From Agromyces ramosus (GTDB lineage Bacteria > Actinomycetota > Actinomycetes > Actinomycetales > Microbacteriaceae), in contig NZ_JAUSYY010000001.1 of the NCBI RefSeq assembly GCF_030817175.1, positions 3,286,001 through 3,350,000 on the forward strand: 64,000 bases of DNA, read 5' to 3'. A model generated the notes under the pieces. The model saw nothing but the letters and a program-made list of their open reading frames with translations. It ran no database searches and was not told the origin of the DNA. The position numbers were made by a program, and so were the translations under genes. Shown here one piece after another: positions 36,129 through 47,242 of the stretch; the stretch's first letter is position 1, and the number at the start of each line of letters is the position of its first letter.

Positions 36129-37770
36129 ATGGCAGAACTCTCCATCAGCCCCGACGAGATCCGTTCGGCTCTCTCGGAGTTCGTCTCGTCGTACGAGCCG
36201 GGCCAGGCGCAGACCACCGAGGTCGGATACGTCTCCGACGCCGCCGACGGAATCGCCCACGTCGAGGGCCTTCCCTCGGTCATGGCGAACGAGCTCGTGC
36301 GTTTCGCCGACGGCACCCTCGGCCTCGCGCTGAACCTTGACGAAGACGAGATCGGCGTCGTCGTGCTCGGCGAGTTCACCGGCATCGAAGAGGGCATGGA
36401 GGTGACCCGCACCGGCGAGGTCCTCTCGGTCCCGGTCGGCGAGGGCTACCTCGGCCGTGTCGTCGACCCCCTCGGCAACCCGATCGACGGTCTCGGCGAA
36501 ATCACCGGCCTCGAGGGCCGTCGTGCCCTCGAGCTGCAGGCGCCCGGCGTCATGCAGCGCAAGTCGGTGCACGAGCCGCTGCAGACCGGCATCAAGGCGA
36601 TCGACGCGATGATCCCGATCGGCCGCGGCCAGCGCCAGCTCATCATCGGCGACCGCCAGACCGGTAAGACGGCCATCGCGATCGACACGATCATCAACCA
36701 GAAGGCGAACTGGGAGTCGGGTGACCCGTCGAAGCAAGTTCGCTGCATCTACGTCGCGATCGGCCAGAAGGGCTCGACGATCGCGGGCGTGAAGGGCGCG
36801 CTCGAAGACGCCGGCGCCATGGAGTACACGACGATCGTCGCGGCTCCGGCCTCCGACCCGGCCGGCTTCAAGTACCTCGCGCCATACACCGGTTCGGCGA
36901 TCGGCCAGCACTGGATGTACGACTCCAAGCACGTCCTGATCATCTTCGACGACCTGTCGAAGCAAGCCGAGGCCTACCGCGCCGTGTCGCTCCTCCTGCG
37001 CCGTCCGCCGGGACGCGAGGCGTACCCCGGTGACGTCTTCTACCTGCACTCGCGTCTGCTCGAGCGTTGCGCGAAGCTCTCCGACGAGCTCGGCGCCGGC
37101 TCGATGACGGGCCTGCCCATCATCGAGACCAAGGCGAACGACGTCTCGGCGTACATCCCGACCAACGTGATCTCGATCACCGACGGCCAGATCTTCCTCC
37201 AGTCCGACCTCTTCAACGCGAACCAGCGTCCTGCGGTCGACGTGGGCATCTCGGTCTCGCGAGTCGGCGGTGACGCGCAGGTCAAGTCGATCAAGAAGGT
37301 CTCGGGCACGCTGAAGCTCGAACTCGCGCAGTACCGCTCGCTCGAGGCGTTCGCGATGTTCGCGAGCGACCTCGATGCCGCGAGCCGCCGCCAGCTCGCT
37401 CGTGGCGCCCGCCTCACCGAGCTCCTCAAGCAGCCGCAGTACTCGCCGTACCCCGTCGAGGAGCAGGTCGTCTCGATCTGGGCCGGCACCAAGGGCAAGC
37501 TCGAACGAGGTCCCGGTCGAGGACATCCTCCGCTTCGAGCGCGAACTGCTCGACTACCTCGGTCGCAACACCGAGGTACTGTCCGAGCTTCGCGACTCGA
37601 ACGTCCTCTCCGACGAGCTCGCCGCGACGCTCGAGACCGAGGTCGACAAGTTCAAGCTGGAGTTCCAGACGGGCGAGGGCAAGCCGCTCGCGTCGGTCGG
37701 ATCCGAGCAGTTCGAGGCGATCGCCGCGGAAGAGGTCGTCCAGGAGAAGATCGTCAAGGGCCGCCGTTAG
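36129..37770 (+). CDS. atpA: ATP synthase F1 subunit alpha, with apparent +1 frameshift
   Basis: The non-catalytic nucleotide-binding subunit has P-loop [12 protein letters not shown], the [11 protein letters not shown] region and the [13 protein letters not shown] signature. The frame holds to WAGTKGKL (near 37500). There one extra base, most simply one A of CTCGAACGAG (37504-37505), shifts it. The following frame reads [20 protein letters not shown], the normal alpha C terminus, to the TAG at 37770. Corrected length is 546 residues, normal for the family. Uncorrected, the frame runs on into atpG. Because atpA is essential in most relatives and the rest of the operon is intact, a sequence error is likely. 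Confidence 0.92.
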
Positions 37771-37779
37771 TCATTCCTC

Positions 37780-37804
37780 GTTCCCTGAGGCTCTCGAAGG
37801 GAAC
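37780..37804. repeat. REP-like hairpin in the atpA-atpG gap
   Basis: GTTCCCT and AGGGAAC form a 7-bp stem around an 11-nt loop (GAGGCTCTCGA). The sequence resembles the CCTGAG...TCGAAGG hairpins that recur as interspersed repeats in many actinobacteria and proteobacteria. No second copy occurs within this window. Confidence 0.5.
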
Positions 37805-37862
37805 TGACCTCACGAGGTCGCATCGAGAGCCCAGCACCAGGAAGACAGGACACAGGAGAAAC

Positions 37863-40252
<2,390 letters not shown>

Positions 40253-40254
40253 GC

Positions 40255-40515
40255 ATGGCCGTCCTCAATGTGAGCGTCGTCTCGGCCGACCAGGAAGTCT
40301 GGTCGGGCGAGGCGTCCATGGTGGTGGCACGCACCGTCGAAGGTGAGATCGGCATTCTGCCCGGTCACGAGCCCATGCTCGCGGTCCTCGCCGGCGGTGA
40401 GGTGCGCGTCACCCTGCCCGGCGGTGAGAAGATCGTCGCGAGCGCCGAAGACGGCTTCCTCTCGGTGCAGTCGAACGCCGTACAGGTGGTCGCCTCCCGC
40501 GCCGAACTCGCCTGA
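40255..40515 (+). CDS. atpC: ATP synthase F1 subunit epsilon
   Basis: This 86-residue subunit contains the beta-sandwich domain (VSVVSADQEVWSGEASMVVA, then GEIGILPGHEPMLAVLAGGE). The C-terminal helical hairpin, which inhibits ATP hydrolysis in longer homologues, is absent, as in many actinobacteria, so autoinhibition through it is not expected. I chose ATG 40255, 2 nt after the atpD stop; a longer in-frame version would overlap atpD. Confidence 0.95.
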   Translation: MAVLNVSVVSADQEVWSGEASMVVARTVEGEIGILPGHEPMLAVLAGGEVRVTLPGGEKIVASAEDGFLSVQSNAVQVVASRAELA

Positions 40516-40525
40516 GGAGGCTCGG

Positions 40526-41101
40526 ATGCAGGGGGAGCAACCGATCATCGACCGTCAATTCGGTGACCTCAGTGTCACCCAGCTCGTCGTCATGGCCGGG
40601 CTGCCCGGGGCCGGAAAGTCGACGATCGCCGAGATCGTCGGCGCTCGCCTCGGCGCCACGGTCGTCTCCGTCGACCCCATCGAGTCGGCGATCCTCCGAG
40701 CGGGGATCGATGCCGACCAGCCCACCGGGCTGGCGGCGTACCTGGTCGCCGAGGAGATCGCCGAGAAGGAGCTCGATTCCGGACGCACCGTCATCGTCGA
40801 TGCCGTGAACGCCGCCGAGGCGGCGCGCCTGCAATGGCGTGATCTCGCTGAGCGTGCCGACGTGCGGCTCCGGGTCATCGAGGTCGTCTGCTCCGATGAA
40901 GCGGTGCACCGCGCTCGCCTTGCAAAGCGCGAGCGACGGCTCCCGCACCTCGAGGAGACCACGTGGCGTGCCGTTGAGCAGAGCCTCGAGGGATATGCCG
41001 CGTGGACGGGCCCCTCGTCGGCGCTGCCCCGCGTGACGATCGACAGCGTCCTGTCGCTCGGCGCGAACGTCGACGCTGCACTCGCGTTCATCGGTTCGTA
41101 G
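40526..41101 (+). CDS. P-loop AAA/zeta-like small kinase or ATPase
   Basis: The 191-residue protein has Walker A MAGLPGAGKSTIAEI near residue 28, a DPIESAILRAGI region, the Walker B-like RTVIVDAVNAAEA and a basic lid (RARLAKRERRLPHLEE). These match the small AAA_33/zeta-toxin-like kinases that phosphorylate varied small substrates. There is no partner antitoxin gene next to it, so a toxin role is not supported. GAGGAGG gives a strong ribosome site 10 nt after atpC, so it is probably co-transcribed with the atp operon. It overlaps yaaA by 1 nt. Confidence 0.85.
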   Translation: MQGEQPIIDRQFGDLSVTQLVVMAGLPGAGKSTIAEIVGARLGATVVSVDPIESAILRAGIDADQPTGLAAYLVAEEIAEKELDSGRTVIVDAVNAAEAARLQWRDLAERADVRLRVIEVVCSDEAVHRARLAKRERRLPHLEETTWRAVEQSLEGYAAWTGPSSALPRVTIDSVLSLGANVDAALAFIGS

Positions 41102-41862
41102 TGCTTGTACTGCTCCCGCCTTCGGAGACGAAGCGTGCGGGCGGTTCGGGTGCCCCACTCGATCTGGAGGCGTTGTCGTTCCGGGAGCTCACCGCGGTGC
41201 GCGCGACCCTCGTGGATGCCACGGTCGCGCTCGCTGCGGACCCAGTGTCTGCGGTTCGCGCGTTGAAGCTGAGTCATCGCCAGTCGGCGGAGGTCGAGCG
41301 GAATCGCGTGCTCCGGGAATCGCCGACGATGCCCGCGCTCGATCGCTTCACCGGAGTGCTCTACGACGCGCTCGACGCGGGCACGCTCGACGATCAGGCT
41401 CGGCGATTCGCGCACGAGCACGTGAGCGTGCACTCGGCGCTGTTCGGGCTCGTCTCGGCGCTCGACCCGATTCCCGCGTATCGCCTCTCGCATGACTCGC
41501 GACTGCCCGGGGTCGGGCTGCGCCGCGCCTGGCGAGGGCCGGTCGGCGAGATCCTCGCGTCGCGGGCCGACCTGATCGTGGACCTCCGATCGGAGGCGTA
41601 CGTCGACCTCGGCCCCGCAGCCGCCCATGACCGGAGTGTGTTCGTTCGCGTCGTCGCGGTCGATGAGGCCGGTCGGCGACGAGCACTGAATCACTTCAAC
41701 AAGCGCGCAAAGGGCCTGTTCACGCGTGCGATGCTGGAGTCTCGCCCGACAATCGAGACGCTCGACGATCTTCTGGCATGGGCGGGTTCGGCCGGGATCC
41801 AGCTCAAGCTCGGCGGGCGACGTGATGACGGCTCGCCTCGCGAGCTCGAGCTCGTCGCCTGA
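41101..41862 (+). CDS. yaaA: YaaA-family peroxide-stress protein
   Basis: This 253-residue protein starts VLVLLPPSETKRAGG, the family hallmark, and has the LDALDAGTLDDQARRFA, SALFGLVSALDPIPAYRLS and HFNKRAKGLFTRAM blocks. In Escherichia coli YaaA lowers free iron and DNA damage under peroxide stress and binds DNA. The start is GTG 41101, using the last base of the preceding stop (TAGTG). It converges on the alkylation-repair genes with 24 nt between stops and no clear terminator. Confidence 0.92.
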   Translation: MLVLLPPSETKRAGGSGAPLDLEALSFRELTAVRATLVDATVALAADPVSAVRALKLSHRQSAEVERNRVLRESPTMPALDRFTGVLYDALDAGTLDDQARRFAHEHVSVHSALFGLVSALDPIPAYRLSHDSRLPGVGLRRAWRGPVGEILASRADLIVDLRSEAYVDLGPAAAHDRSVFVRVVAVDEAGRRRALNHFNKRAKGLFTRAMLESRPTIETLDDLLAWAGSAGIQLKLGGRRDDGSPRELELVA

Positions 41863-41886
41863 AGGGATGGGGGCCGGCCGCCGACG

Positions 41887-42474
41887 TCACCGCGAGGCCC
41901 GGAAGCACCCTGCGAGGTGGTCGTCGACCATGCCCGTCGCCTGCATGAGCGCGTACATCGTGGTGGGACCGACGAACCGGTAGCCGCGACGGCGGAGTTC
42001 CTTGCTCATCGCCGTGGACTCGGGTGTGACCGCGGGAACCTCGGCGAACGAGGCAGGATTCGTGGCTCGAGCCGGCGGTGCGAAGCTCCAGAGGAGCTCG
42101 TCGAGCGGGGTGTCGAGCTCGAGCGTGGCGCGGGCGTTCTGGATCGTCGCCTCGATCTTGCCGCGGTGCCGGATGATGCGCTCGTCGCCGAGGAGCCGCT
42201 GGATGTCGGTGTCGGTCATGGCCGCGACCCGTTCGGGGTCGAAGTCGTGGAACACCTCGCGGAATGCGGGCCGCCGGCGGAGGATCGTGATCCAGGAGAG
42301 GCCGGCCTGGAATCCCTCCAGGCAGACCTTCTCGAAGAGCCGCTGCCGGTCGCGTTGGGGAGTGCCCCACTCCTCGTCGTGGTAGCGACGGTACTCGGCG
42401 TCACCGGCGCCCCAGCCGCAACGGGCGATGCCGTCGTCGCCGAGGATGATCTCGGCGCGGGGGATGACGCTCAC
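41887..42474 (-). CDS. tag: DNA-3-methyladenine glycosylase I
   Basis: The 195-residue enzyme excises 3-methyladenine from alkylated DNA. It has the zinc-ligand Cys and the typical opening ARCGWG then YHDEEWGTP, the helix EGFQAGLSWITILRRRPAF, and the base-pocket region, with the C-terminal zinc ligands in the MVDDHLAGCF segment. GTG 42474 (VSVIPRAEIIL) overlaps the ogt stop as GTGA, so both repair enzymes are coupled. The longer open frame upstream is Arg-rich shadow sequence. Confidence 0.94.
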   Translation of the reverse strand: MSVIPRAEIILGDDGIARCGWGAGDAEYRRYHDEEWGTPQRDRQRLFEKVCLEGFQAGLSWITILRRRPAFREVFHDFDPERVAAMTDTDIQRLLGDERIIRHRGKIEATIQNARATLELDTPLDELLWSFAPPARATNPASFAEVPAVTPESTAMSKELRRRGYRFVGPTTMYALMQATGMVDDHLAGCFRASR

Positions 42475-42962
42475 GCGGCGAAGCCGATTTGCTCGTGTCC
42501 GAGCAGCCAGAGCTTGGTGGGGATGCCGTTGCCGCCGGAGTAGCCGGTGATGCGGCCGTCGGAGGCGAGCACACGATGGCAACCGACGATGATCGGAACG
42601 GGATTCGCACCGACAGCACCGCCGATCGCCCTCGCGGAGCCCGGCTTGCCCACGGCCGCGGCGAGGGCGCCATAGGACGTGGCCTCGCCCCAGGTGAGGC
42701 GTTCGAGCTCGGCCCAGACGGCCTGCTGGAATGGCGTGCCCACGAGGCGGACGGGGATGTCGAAGTCGGTGCGATCTCCGGCGAAGTACTCGATGAGCTC
42801 GGCACGAGCGCGCTCGAGCAGGGCGTTCGAGCGCTCAGGCTCGGCGTCGTGGGGGAGGAGCCCGTCACGTTCGATGGAGAGGCCGGTGACGGCGTCGTCG
42901 TCGCCGACGATCTCGAGTCGCCCGATCGGGCTGTCGATTCGAATGAGGAACACGTTGGTCAT
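42471..42962 (-). CDS. ogt: Methylated-DNA--protein-cysteine methyltransferase
   Basis: This 163-residue suicide repair enzyme takes O6-alkyl groups from guanine onto its Cys. The DNA-binding helix TPFQQAVWAELERLTWGEA (then TSYGALAAAVGKPG, the usual Arg-finger region SARAIGGAVGANPVP) leads to the active site, read here as IIVGCHRVL: the Pro before Cys in the usual PCHRV is Gly. The other catalytic residues (Asn, Cys, His, Arg) are kept. ATG 42962 was chosen over the longer frame for fit with the family. It heads the ogt-tag pair. Confidence 0.93.
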   Translation of the reverse strand: MTNVFLIRIDSPIGRLEIVGDDDAVTGLSIERDGLLPHDAEPERSNALLERARAELIEYFAGDRTDFDIPVRLVGTPFQQAVWAELERLTWGEATSYGALAAAVGKPGSARAIGGAVGANPVPIIVGCHRVLASDGRITGYSGGNGIPTKLWLLGHEQIGFAA

Positions 42963-43038
42963 GGTTCGAGCGTAGCCGCGGCATCCGACACCGGCTCGCG
43001 GGATTCGGACATCGCGCAAGCCGGCTGACGGGTGCCGC

Positions 43039-43081
43039 TGTGGAGGAGGAGTGCCCGGTCGACGGCCACTCCTCCTCCACA
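43039..43081. repeat. Large perfect hairpin in a divergent intergenic region
   Basis: TGTGGAGGAGGAGTG (43039-43053) and its exact complement (43067-43081) form a 15-bp stem around a 13-nt loop. It sits midway between the divergent ogt and DUF4192 starts, where a terminator is not expected. It may be a repeat, an operator or part of a small RNA. Confidence 0.6.
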
Positions 43082-43159
43082 GGCGACGTCCGGGATCCGG
43101 GCATCTCGGATGCGCCCGCGGCCGATCGGGGCACTCGTCGAGGGAGCCACGCTCGGGGC

Positions 43160-44356
43160 ATGACGACCATCATCCGCGCCGAACAGGCGCATGACTTCCT
43201 CGCCCTCGTGCCGACGCTCGCCGGCTTCCGCCCGGAACGATCCGTCGTGTGCGTCGGCTTCCGCGGGAATCGCACCGTCGGTGTGCTCAGGCACGACCTG
43301 CCGCGGCGGGCTCGCGACCGAGCCCCGCTCGTGTCGGTGATCATCGGCACCCTGTGCCGGATGCCCGGGGTCGACGCAGTCGTACCCATCGTCTACTCCG
43401 ATGAGCGCTTCGCGTCGGGGCGAGGAATGCCCGAACGGGTGTTCCTCGGGCTGCTCGTGAAGGAGGCGGAGCGGGCCGGTTTCCTGGTGCGCGACGCGCT
43501 CTGCCGCGCGGCGGACGCATGGGGCTCGATGTTCGATCGCGCCACACCAGCCACGGGGCATCCGCTCGCCCTCATCGACGAGAGCCCGGTCACGCAACTC
43601 GCACCCGAGGAGGTCCACGTCCTCGACGCACCGGAGTCGGCGGGAGGATTGCCCGAGAGCGATGCCGCGACGGCCGACGCGATCGCCGTGGCGCTCGGCA
43701 GGTTCGCCGATGACGCGTTCGCCGAGGCGGCGATCACCCGCCTCGGTCGCAACTCGGATCCGGTCGAGCTCGTCGAATCGCTCCTCGCCCGACCGGCATC
43801 ACGGCAGCCGGTGCACCGACTCGCGTGGTTCCTCCACCTGGCGTCGCGCCCGGCGTTCCGCGATGCGATGATGCTGCAGTTCGCATTCGGCGTCGTCGTC
43901 GGCGAGACGGCGCACGACGATGCCGTCGAGAGCGCCGAACGTGCGGCCCTGCATGGCGAGAGCATGGACGAGCTCGTCGAGCGGGAGCTGGCGGAGGGCG
44001 GTCTGGACCCGGTCTCCGACCTCCTCTCGCGACTCCTGCTCGGACAGTCGATGCTCCGCCCCGACCGTGCTCGCGTCGAGGACGCGCTCGCCCTCCTCCT
44101 GCCACTGATCGCGAATGCCCCGCCGACGCATCGGGTCGGGCCACTGTGTATCGCGGCGTGGCTCTCGTGGTCGCTCGGGAGAGGTTCGGCAGCCGGCAGC
44201 CTCATCGACCGGGCACTCCGACTCGAGCCCGTGCACCCGATGGCGAATCTCCTCGCCACCTTCATCGGCAGCGGCGCGCTGCCCGAGTGGGCGTTCGCAC
44301 GCGCGGTGCCCGTGGATGTCGCCGAAGAGCGGCGCGGAGCGCGAGCCGATCAGTGA
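43160..44356 (+). CDS. DUF4192 family protein
   Basis: The 398-residue cytosolic protein begins TTIIRAEQAHDFLALVPTLA and GFRPERSVVCVGFRG, the hallmark of DUF4192, an actinobacterial family of unknown function. The C-terminal half is helical and TPR-like (GRGSAAGSLIDRALRLEPVH). No catalytic motif is evident. ATG 43160 is favoured because homologous sequence begins there. Its last 7 nt overlap the convergent FAD oxidoreductase gene. Confidence 0.85.
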   Translation: MTTIIRAEQAHDFLALVPTLAGFRPERSVVCVGFRGNRTVGVLRHDLPRRARDRAPLVSVIIGTLCRMPGVDAVVPIVYSDERFASGRGMPERVFLGLLVKEAERAGFLVRDALCRAADAWGSMFDRATPATGHPLALIDESPVTQLAPEEVHVLDAPESAGGLPESDAATADAIAVALGRFADDAFAEAAITRLGRNSDPVELVESLLARPASRQPVHRLAWFLHLASRPAFRDAMMLQFAFGVVVGETAHDDAVESAERAALHGESMDELVERELAEGGLDPVSDLLSRLLLGQSMLRPDRARVEDALALLLPLIANAPPTHRVGPLCIAAWLSWSLGRGSAAGSLIDRALRLEPVHPMANLLATFIGSGALPEWAFARAVPVDVAEERRGARADQ

Positions 44357-45801
44357 CCGGTGAGCCGCGAAACCGCTCGGGCGGCGAGCGAGCGACGACC
44401 GGTGAGGCGCTCCTCGACATCGGCGAACTGCATGCCGATGATGCCGAGGTTGGCGCCGACGAAGCGCAGCGGCTCGGGCTCCCAGAGCGGCGAGCGGTGG
44501 TTGACCCACGGCAGCCCGGTGAGCTCGCTCTCGACGCCGAGCACGAGGTCGGCCAGGGTACGGCCGGCGAGGTTGGTCGTCGAGAGCCCGTCGCCGACGT
44601 ACCCGCCCGCGAGGCCGACGCCCGTCTTCGGGTTGTAGCTGACCGTCGCGTTCCAGTCACGGGCGACCCCGAGCGGTCCACCCCACCGGTGCGTGACCCG
44701 GGCGTCGCCGATCGCAGGGAAGAGTTCCCGCAGTGCCTGGTGCAAGTGCCCGAACACTCGGTCGACCCGTTCGAAGGATGGATCGAGGGCACTGCCCCAG
44801 TGATAGCCGGCGCCACGTCCGCCGAACGCGAAGCGGTTGTCGGCGGTGCGTTGTCCGTAGATGAGGAGGTGACGGTAGTCGCTGAAGGTCTGGCCGTGGT
44901 CGATGCCGATCTCGTCCCACACCTCGTCGCTGAGCGGCTCGGTTGCGATCATCAGGGAGTAGAGCGGCAGGATCCGCCGCCGCACGCGCGGCAGCTGCGC
45001 GCCGTAGCCCTCGGTCGCGACGATCACGTGGCGCGCCCAGACCGTGCCTTCGCGTTCAGCGTCGGTCGCTCGGAAGCGCACCCGGCCGGCCGACCAGTCG
45101 AGCACCTCGGTGCGTTCGAAGAGCGCGACGCCGAGCTCCTCGACCACCCTCGCCAGGCCGCGCACGAGCTTCGCCGGATGCACTCGTGCGCACGCCGGGT
45201 CGAACGTCGCAGCCGGGACGCGCCCGTCGGCGCCCGTTACGCCGAAGCGGCGCCCCACGACCCGCTCATCCCAGTACTCGAGGCGGTCGACGTCGAAGCG
45301 CCGAGCCTCGGCGACCTCGGCCTTCGCGACCTCGCGGTGGGCATCGCTGCGGGCGAACACGAGCGTACCGCCGCGTTCGAAGTCGCAGTCGATGCCCTCG
45401 AGCGCGGCGGCGCGGCCCACCTCATCGACCGTGTCGACCATGGCGCGGCGCATCGCGACGGCCTGATCGAAGCCGTGCTCGCGCTCGATCGCCTCGGCCG
45501 ACTGCGGGAAGAGCGCCGAGCACCATCCACCGTTGCGACCCGAGGCGCCGAAGCCCGCGATGTCGCGCTCCACCACGGCGATGCGCAGCGTCGAGTCGGC
45601 CTTTGCGAGCGAGTACGCGGTCCAGAGCGCCGTGAGGCCGCCGCCGATGAGGCACACGTCGAATCGGGCGTCGGTCGTGAGCGCCCGACGTGCACGAAGA
45701 TCGTCGATGCCGGAGGCGGCGAGGTCGTCGAGCCAGAAGCTCGCCCGACGATAGGCATCGGGCGAGGCATCCGATGCCGCCGTCAGATGAGGCGGCGTCA
45801 T
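44350..45801 (-). CDS. FAD-dependent amine oxidoreductase (DadA/PuuB-like)
   Basis: This 483-residue flavoprotein carries the FAD motif VCLIGGGLTALWTAYSLA (about residues 49-66), the ERDIAGFGASGRNGGWCSAL segment typical of gamma-glutamylputrescine oxidase-like enzymes, and the C-terminal FAD-binding GVGLAGGYVGDGLSTTNLAG. It is likely to oxidise an amine or amino acid side chain. It is coupled to a class III aminotransferase (1-nt TGATG overlap) with an Lrp regulator upstream, which points to polyamine, GABA-like or omega-amino acid breakdown. Confidence 0.88.
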   Translation of the reverse strand: MTPPHLTAASDASPDAYRRASFWLDDLAASGIDDLRARRALTTDARFDVCLIGGGLTALWTAYSLAKADSTLRIAVVERDIAGFGASGRNGGWCSALFPQSAEAIEREHGFDQAVAMRRAMVDTVDEVGRAAALEGIDCDFERGGTLVFARSDAHREVAKAEVAEARRFDVDRLEYWDERVVGRRFGVTGADGRVPAATFDPACARVHPAKLVRGLARVVEELGVALFERTEVLDWSAGRVRFRATDAEREGTVWARHVIVATEGYGAQLPRVRRRILPLYSLMIATEPLSDEVWDEIGIDHGQTFSDYRHLLIYGQRTADNRFAFGGRGAGYHWGSALDPSFERVDRVFGHLHQALRELFPAIGDARVTHRWGGPLGVARDWNATVSYNPKTGVGLAGGYVGDGLSTTNLAGRTLADLVLGVESELTGLPWVNHRSPLWEPEPLRFVGANLGIIGMQFADVEERLTGRRSLAARAVSRLTGH

Positions 45802-47216
45802 CAGAGGCGGTTCGAGGCTTCGGTGAGCACGCCGCGGAGCCTCTGCTCGATCTCCGCGAACTCGGCCGGCCCGATCGTGAGCGGCGGGGCCAGCTGGATC
45901 ACGGGGTCGCCGCGGTCATCGGCGCGGCAGTACAGCCCGGCCTCGAAGAGCGCCTTCGAGAGGAATCCCCGCAGGAGCTTCTCCGACTCGTCGTCGTCGA
46001 AGGTCGCGCGCGTCTCCTTGTCCTTCACGAGCTCGATGCCGAAGAAGTACCCGTCGCCCCGCACATCCCCGACGATCGGCAGGTCGAGGAGCTTCTCGAG
46101 CTCGGTGCGGAAGAGCGGCGAGTTCTCGCGCACGCGCTCGTTCAGGCCCTCCTCCTCGAAGATGTCGAGGTTCTCGAGGGCCACCGCGGCCGAGACCGGA
46201 TGACCACCGAAGGTGTAGCCGTGATAGAACGACGTGTTGCCCTCGGCGAACGGCGCGTACAGCTTCTCTGAAACGATCGTCGCGCCGATGGGCGAGTACC
46301 CCGACGTCATGGCCTTCGCGCACGTGATCATGTCGGGCACGTAGCCGTAGGCGTCGCACGCGAACATGTGCCCGATGCGGCCGAATGCGCAGATGACCTC
46401 GTCGGAGACGAGCAGCACGTCGTACTGGTCGCAGATCTCGCGAACCCGCTTGAAGTAGCCGGGAGGCGGCGGGAAGCATCCGCCCGAGTTCTGCACCGGC
46501 TCGAGGAACACCGCGGCGACCGTCTCGGGTCCCTCGAAGAGGATCATCTCCTCGATGCGGTTCGCGGCCCAGATGCCGAAGGCCTCGAGATCGTCGGCCG
46601 GCGCGCCCATCTCGGCGGCGCGGTAGAAGTTCGTGTTCGGCACGCGGAAGCCGCCGGGCGTGATCGGCTCGAACATCTCCTTCATGCCCGGAATGCCCGT
46701 GATGGCGAGGGCACCCTGCGGCGTGCCGTGATAGGCCACGGCGCGGGAGATCACCTTGTGCTTCGTGGGCCGGCCCTGCAGCTTCCAGTAGTACTTCGCG
46801 AGCTTGAACGCGGTCTCGACCGCCTCGCCGCCGCCGGTGGAGAAGAACACGCGGTTCAGGTCGCCGGGGGCGTACCCTGCGAGCCGGTCGGCGAGCTCGA
46901 TCGCGGACGGGTGCGCGTACGACCAGATCGGGAAGAACGCGAGCTGCTCGGCCTGCTTCGCGGCGACCTCCGCGAGGCGCTTGCGACCGTGGCCCGCGTT
47001 CACGACGAAGAGCCCCGAGAGCCCGTCGAAGTACTCGCGGCCCTCGATGTCGTAGATGTGGTGCCCCTCGCCTCGCGTGATGATGGGCACGCCCGATGTG
47101 GCCATGGTGGACTGCCGGGTGAAGTGCATCCACAGGTGGTCTTTCGCCTTCTGTTGAAGGTCGGCGTTGTCGTAACCCGGAGTTGCGAGGCTCGTCGGGG
47201 TGTCGAGGGTGGTCAT
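45801..47216 (-). CDS. Class III (omega) aminotransferase
   Basis: The 471-residue PLP enzyme has VFFSTGGGEAVETAFKLAKY (PLP phosphate cradle), ISRAVAYHGTPQGA, the Asp of LLVSDEVICAFGRIG and the PLP Lys in MITCAKAMTSGYSPIGA. It matches the putrescine/beta-alanine/taurine:pyruvate aminotransferase branch; the exact donor is unknown. ATG 47216 is supported by the family N terminus. A much longer in-frame extension runs antisense through the FHA gene and is spurious. With the FAD oxidoreductase it forms an amine-catabolic operon. Confidence 0.93.
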   Translation of the reverse strand: MTTLDTPTSLATPGYDNADLQQKAKDHLWMHFTRQSTMATSGVPIITRGEGHHIYDIEGREYFDGLSGLFVVNAGHGRKRLAEVAAKQAEQLAFFPIWSYAHPSAIELADRLAGYAPGDLNRVFFSTGGGEAVETAFKLAKYYWKLQGRPTKHKVISRAVAYHGTPQGALAITGIPGMKEMFEPITPGGFRVPNTNFYRAAEMGAPADDLEAFGIWAANRIEEMILFEGPETVAAVFLEPVQNSGGCFPPPPGYFKRVREICDQYDVLLVSDEVICAFGRIGHMFACDAYGYVPDMITCAKAMTSGYSPIGATIVSEKLYAPFAEGNTSFYHGYTFGGHPVSAAVALENLDIFEEEGLNERVRENSPLFRTELEKLLDLPIVGDVRGDGYFFGIELVKDKETRATFDDDESEKLLRGFLSKALFEAGLYCRADDRGDPVIQLAPPLTIGPAEFAEIEQRLRGVLTEASNRL

Positions 47217-47242
47217 GTCTGTGCTCCTTCGGGGGGACCCGT

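Noticed and set aside
40526..41101. Zeta-type toxin of a toxin-antitoxin pair
   Set aside because: The P-loop kinase fold fits, but the neighbours are atpC and yaaA and no small antitoxin gene is adjacent.
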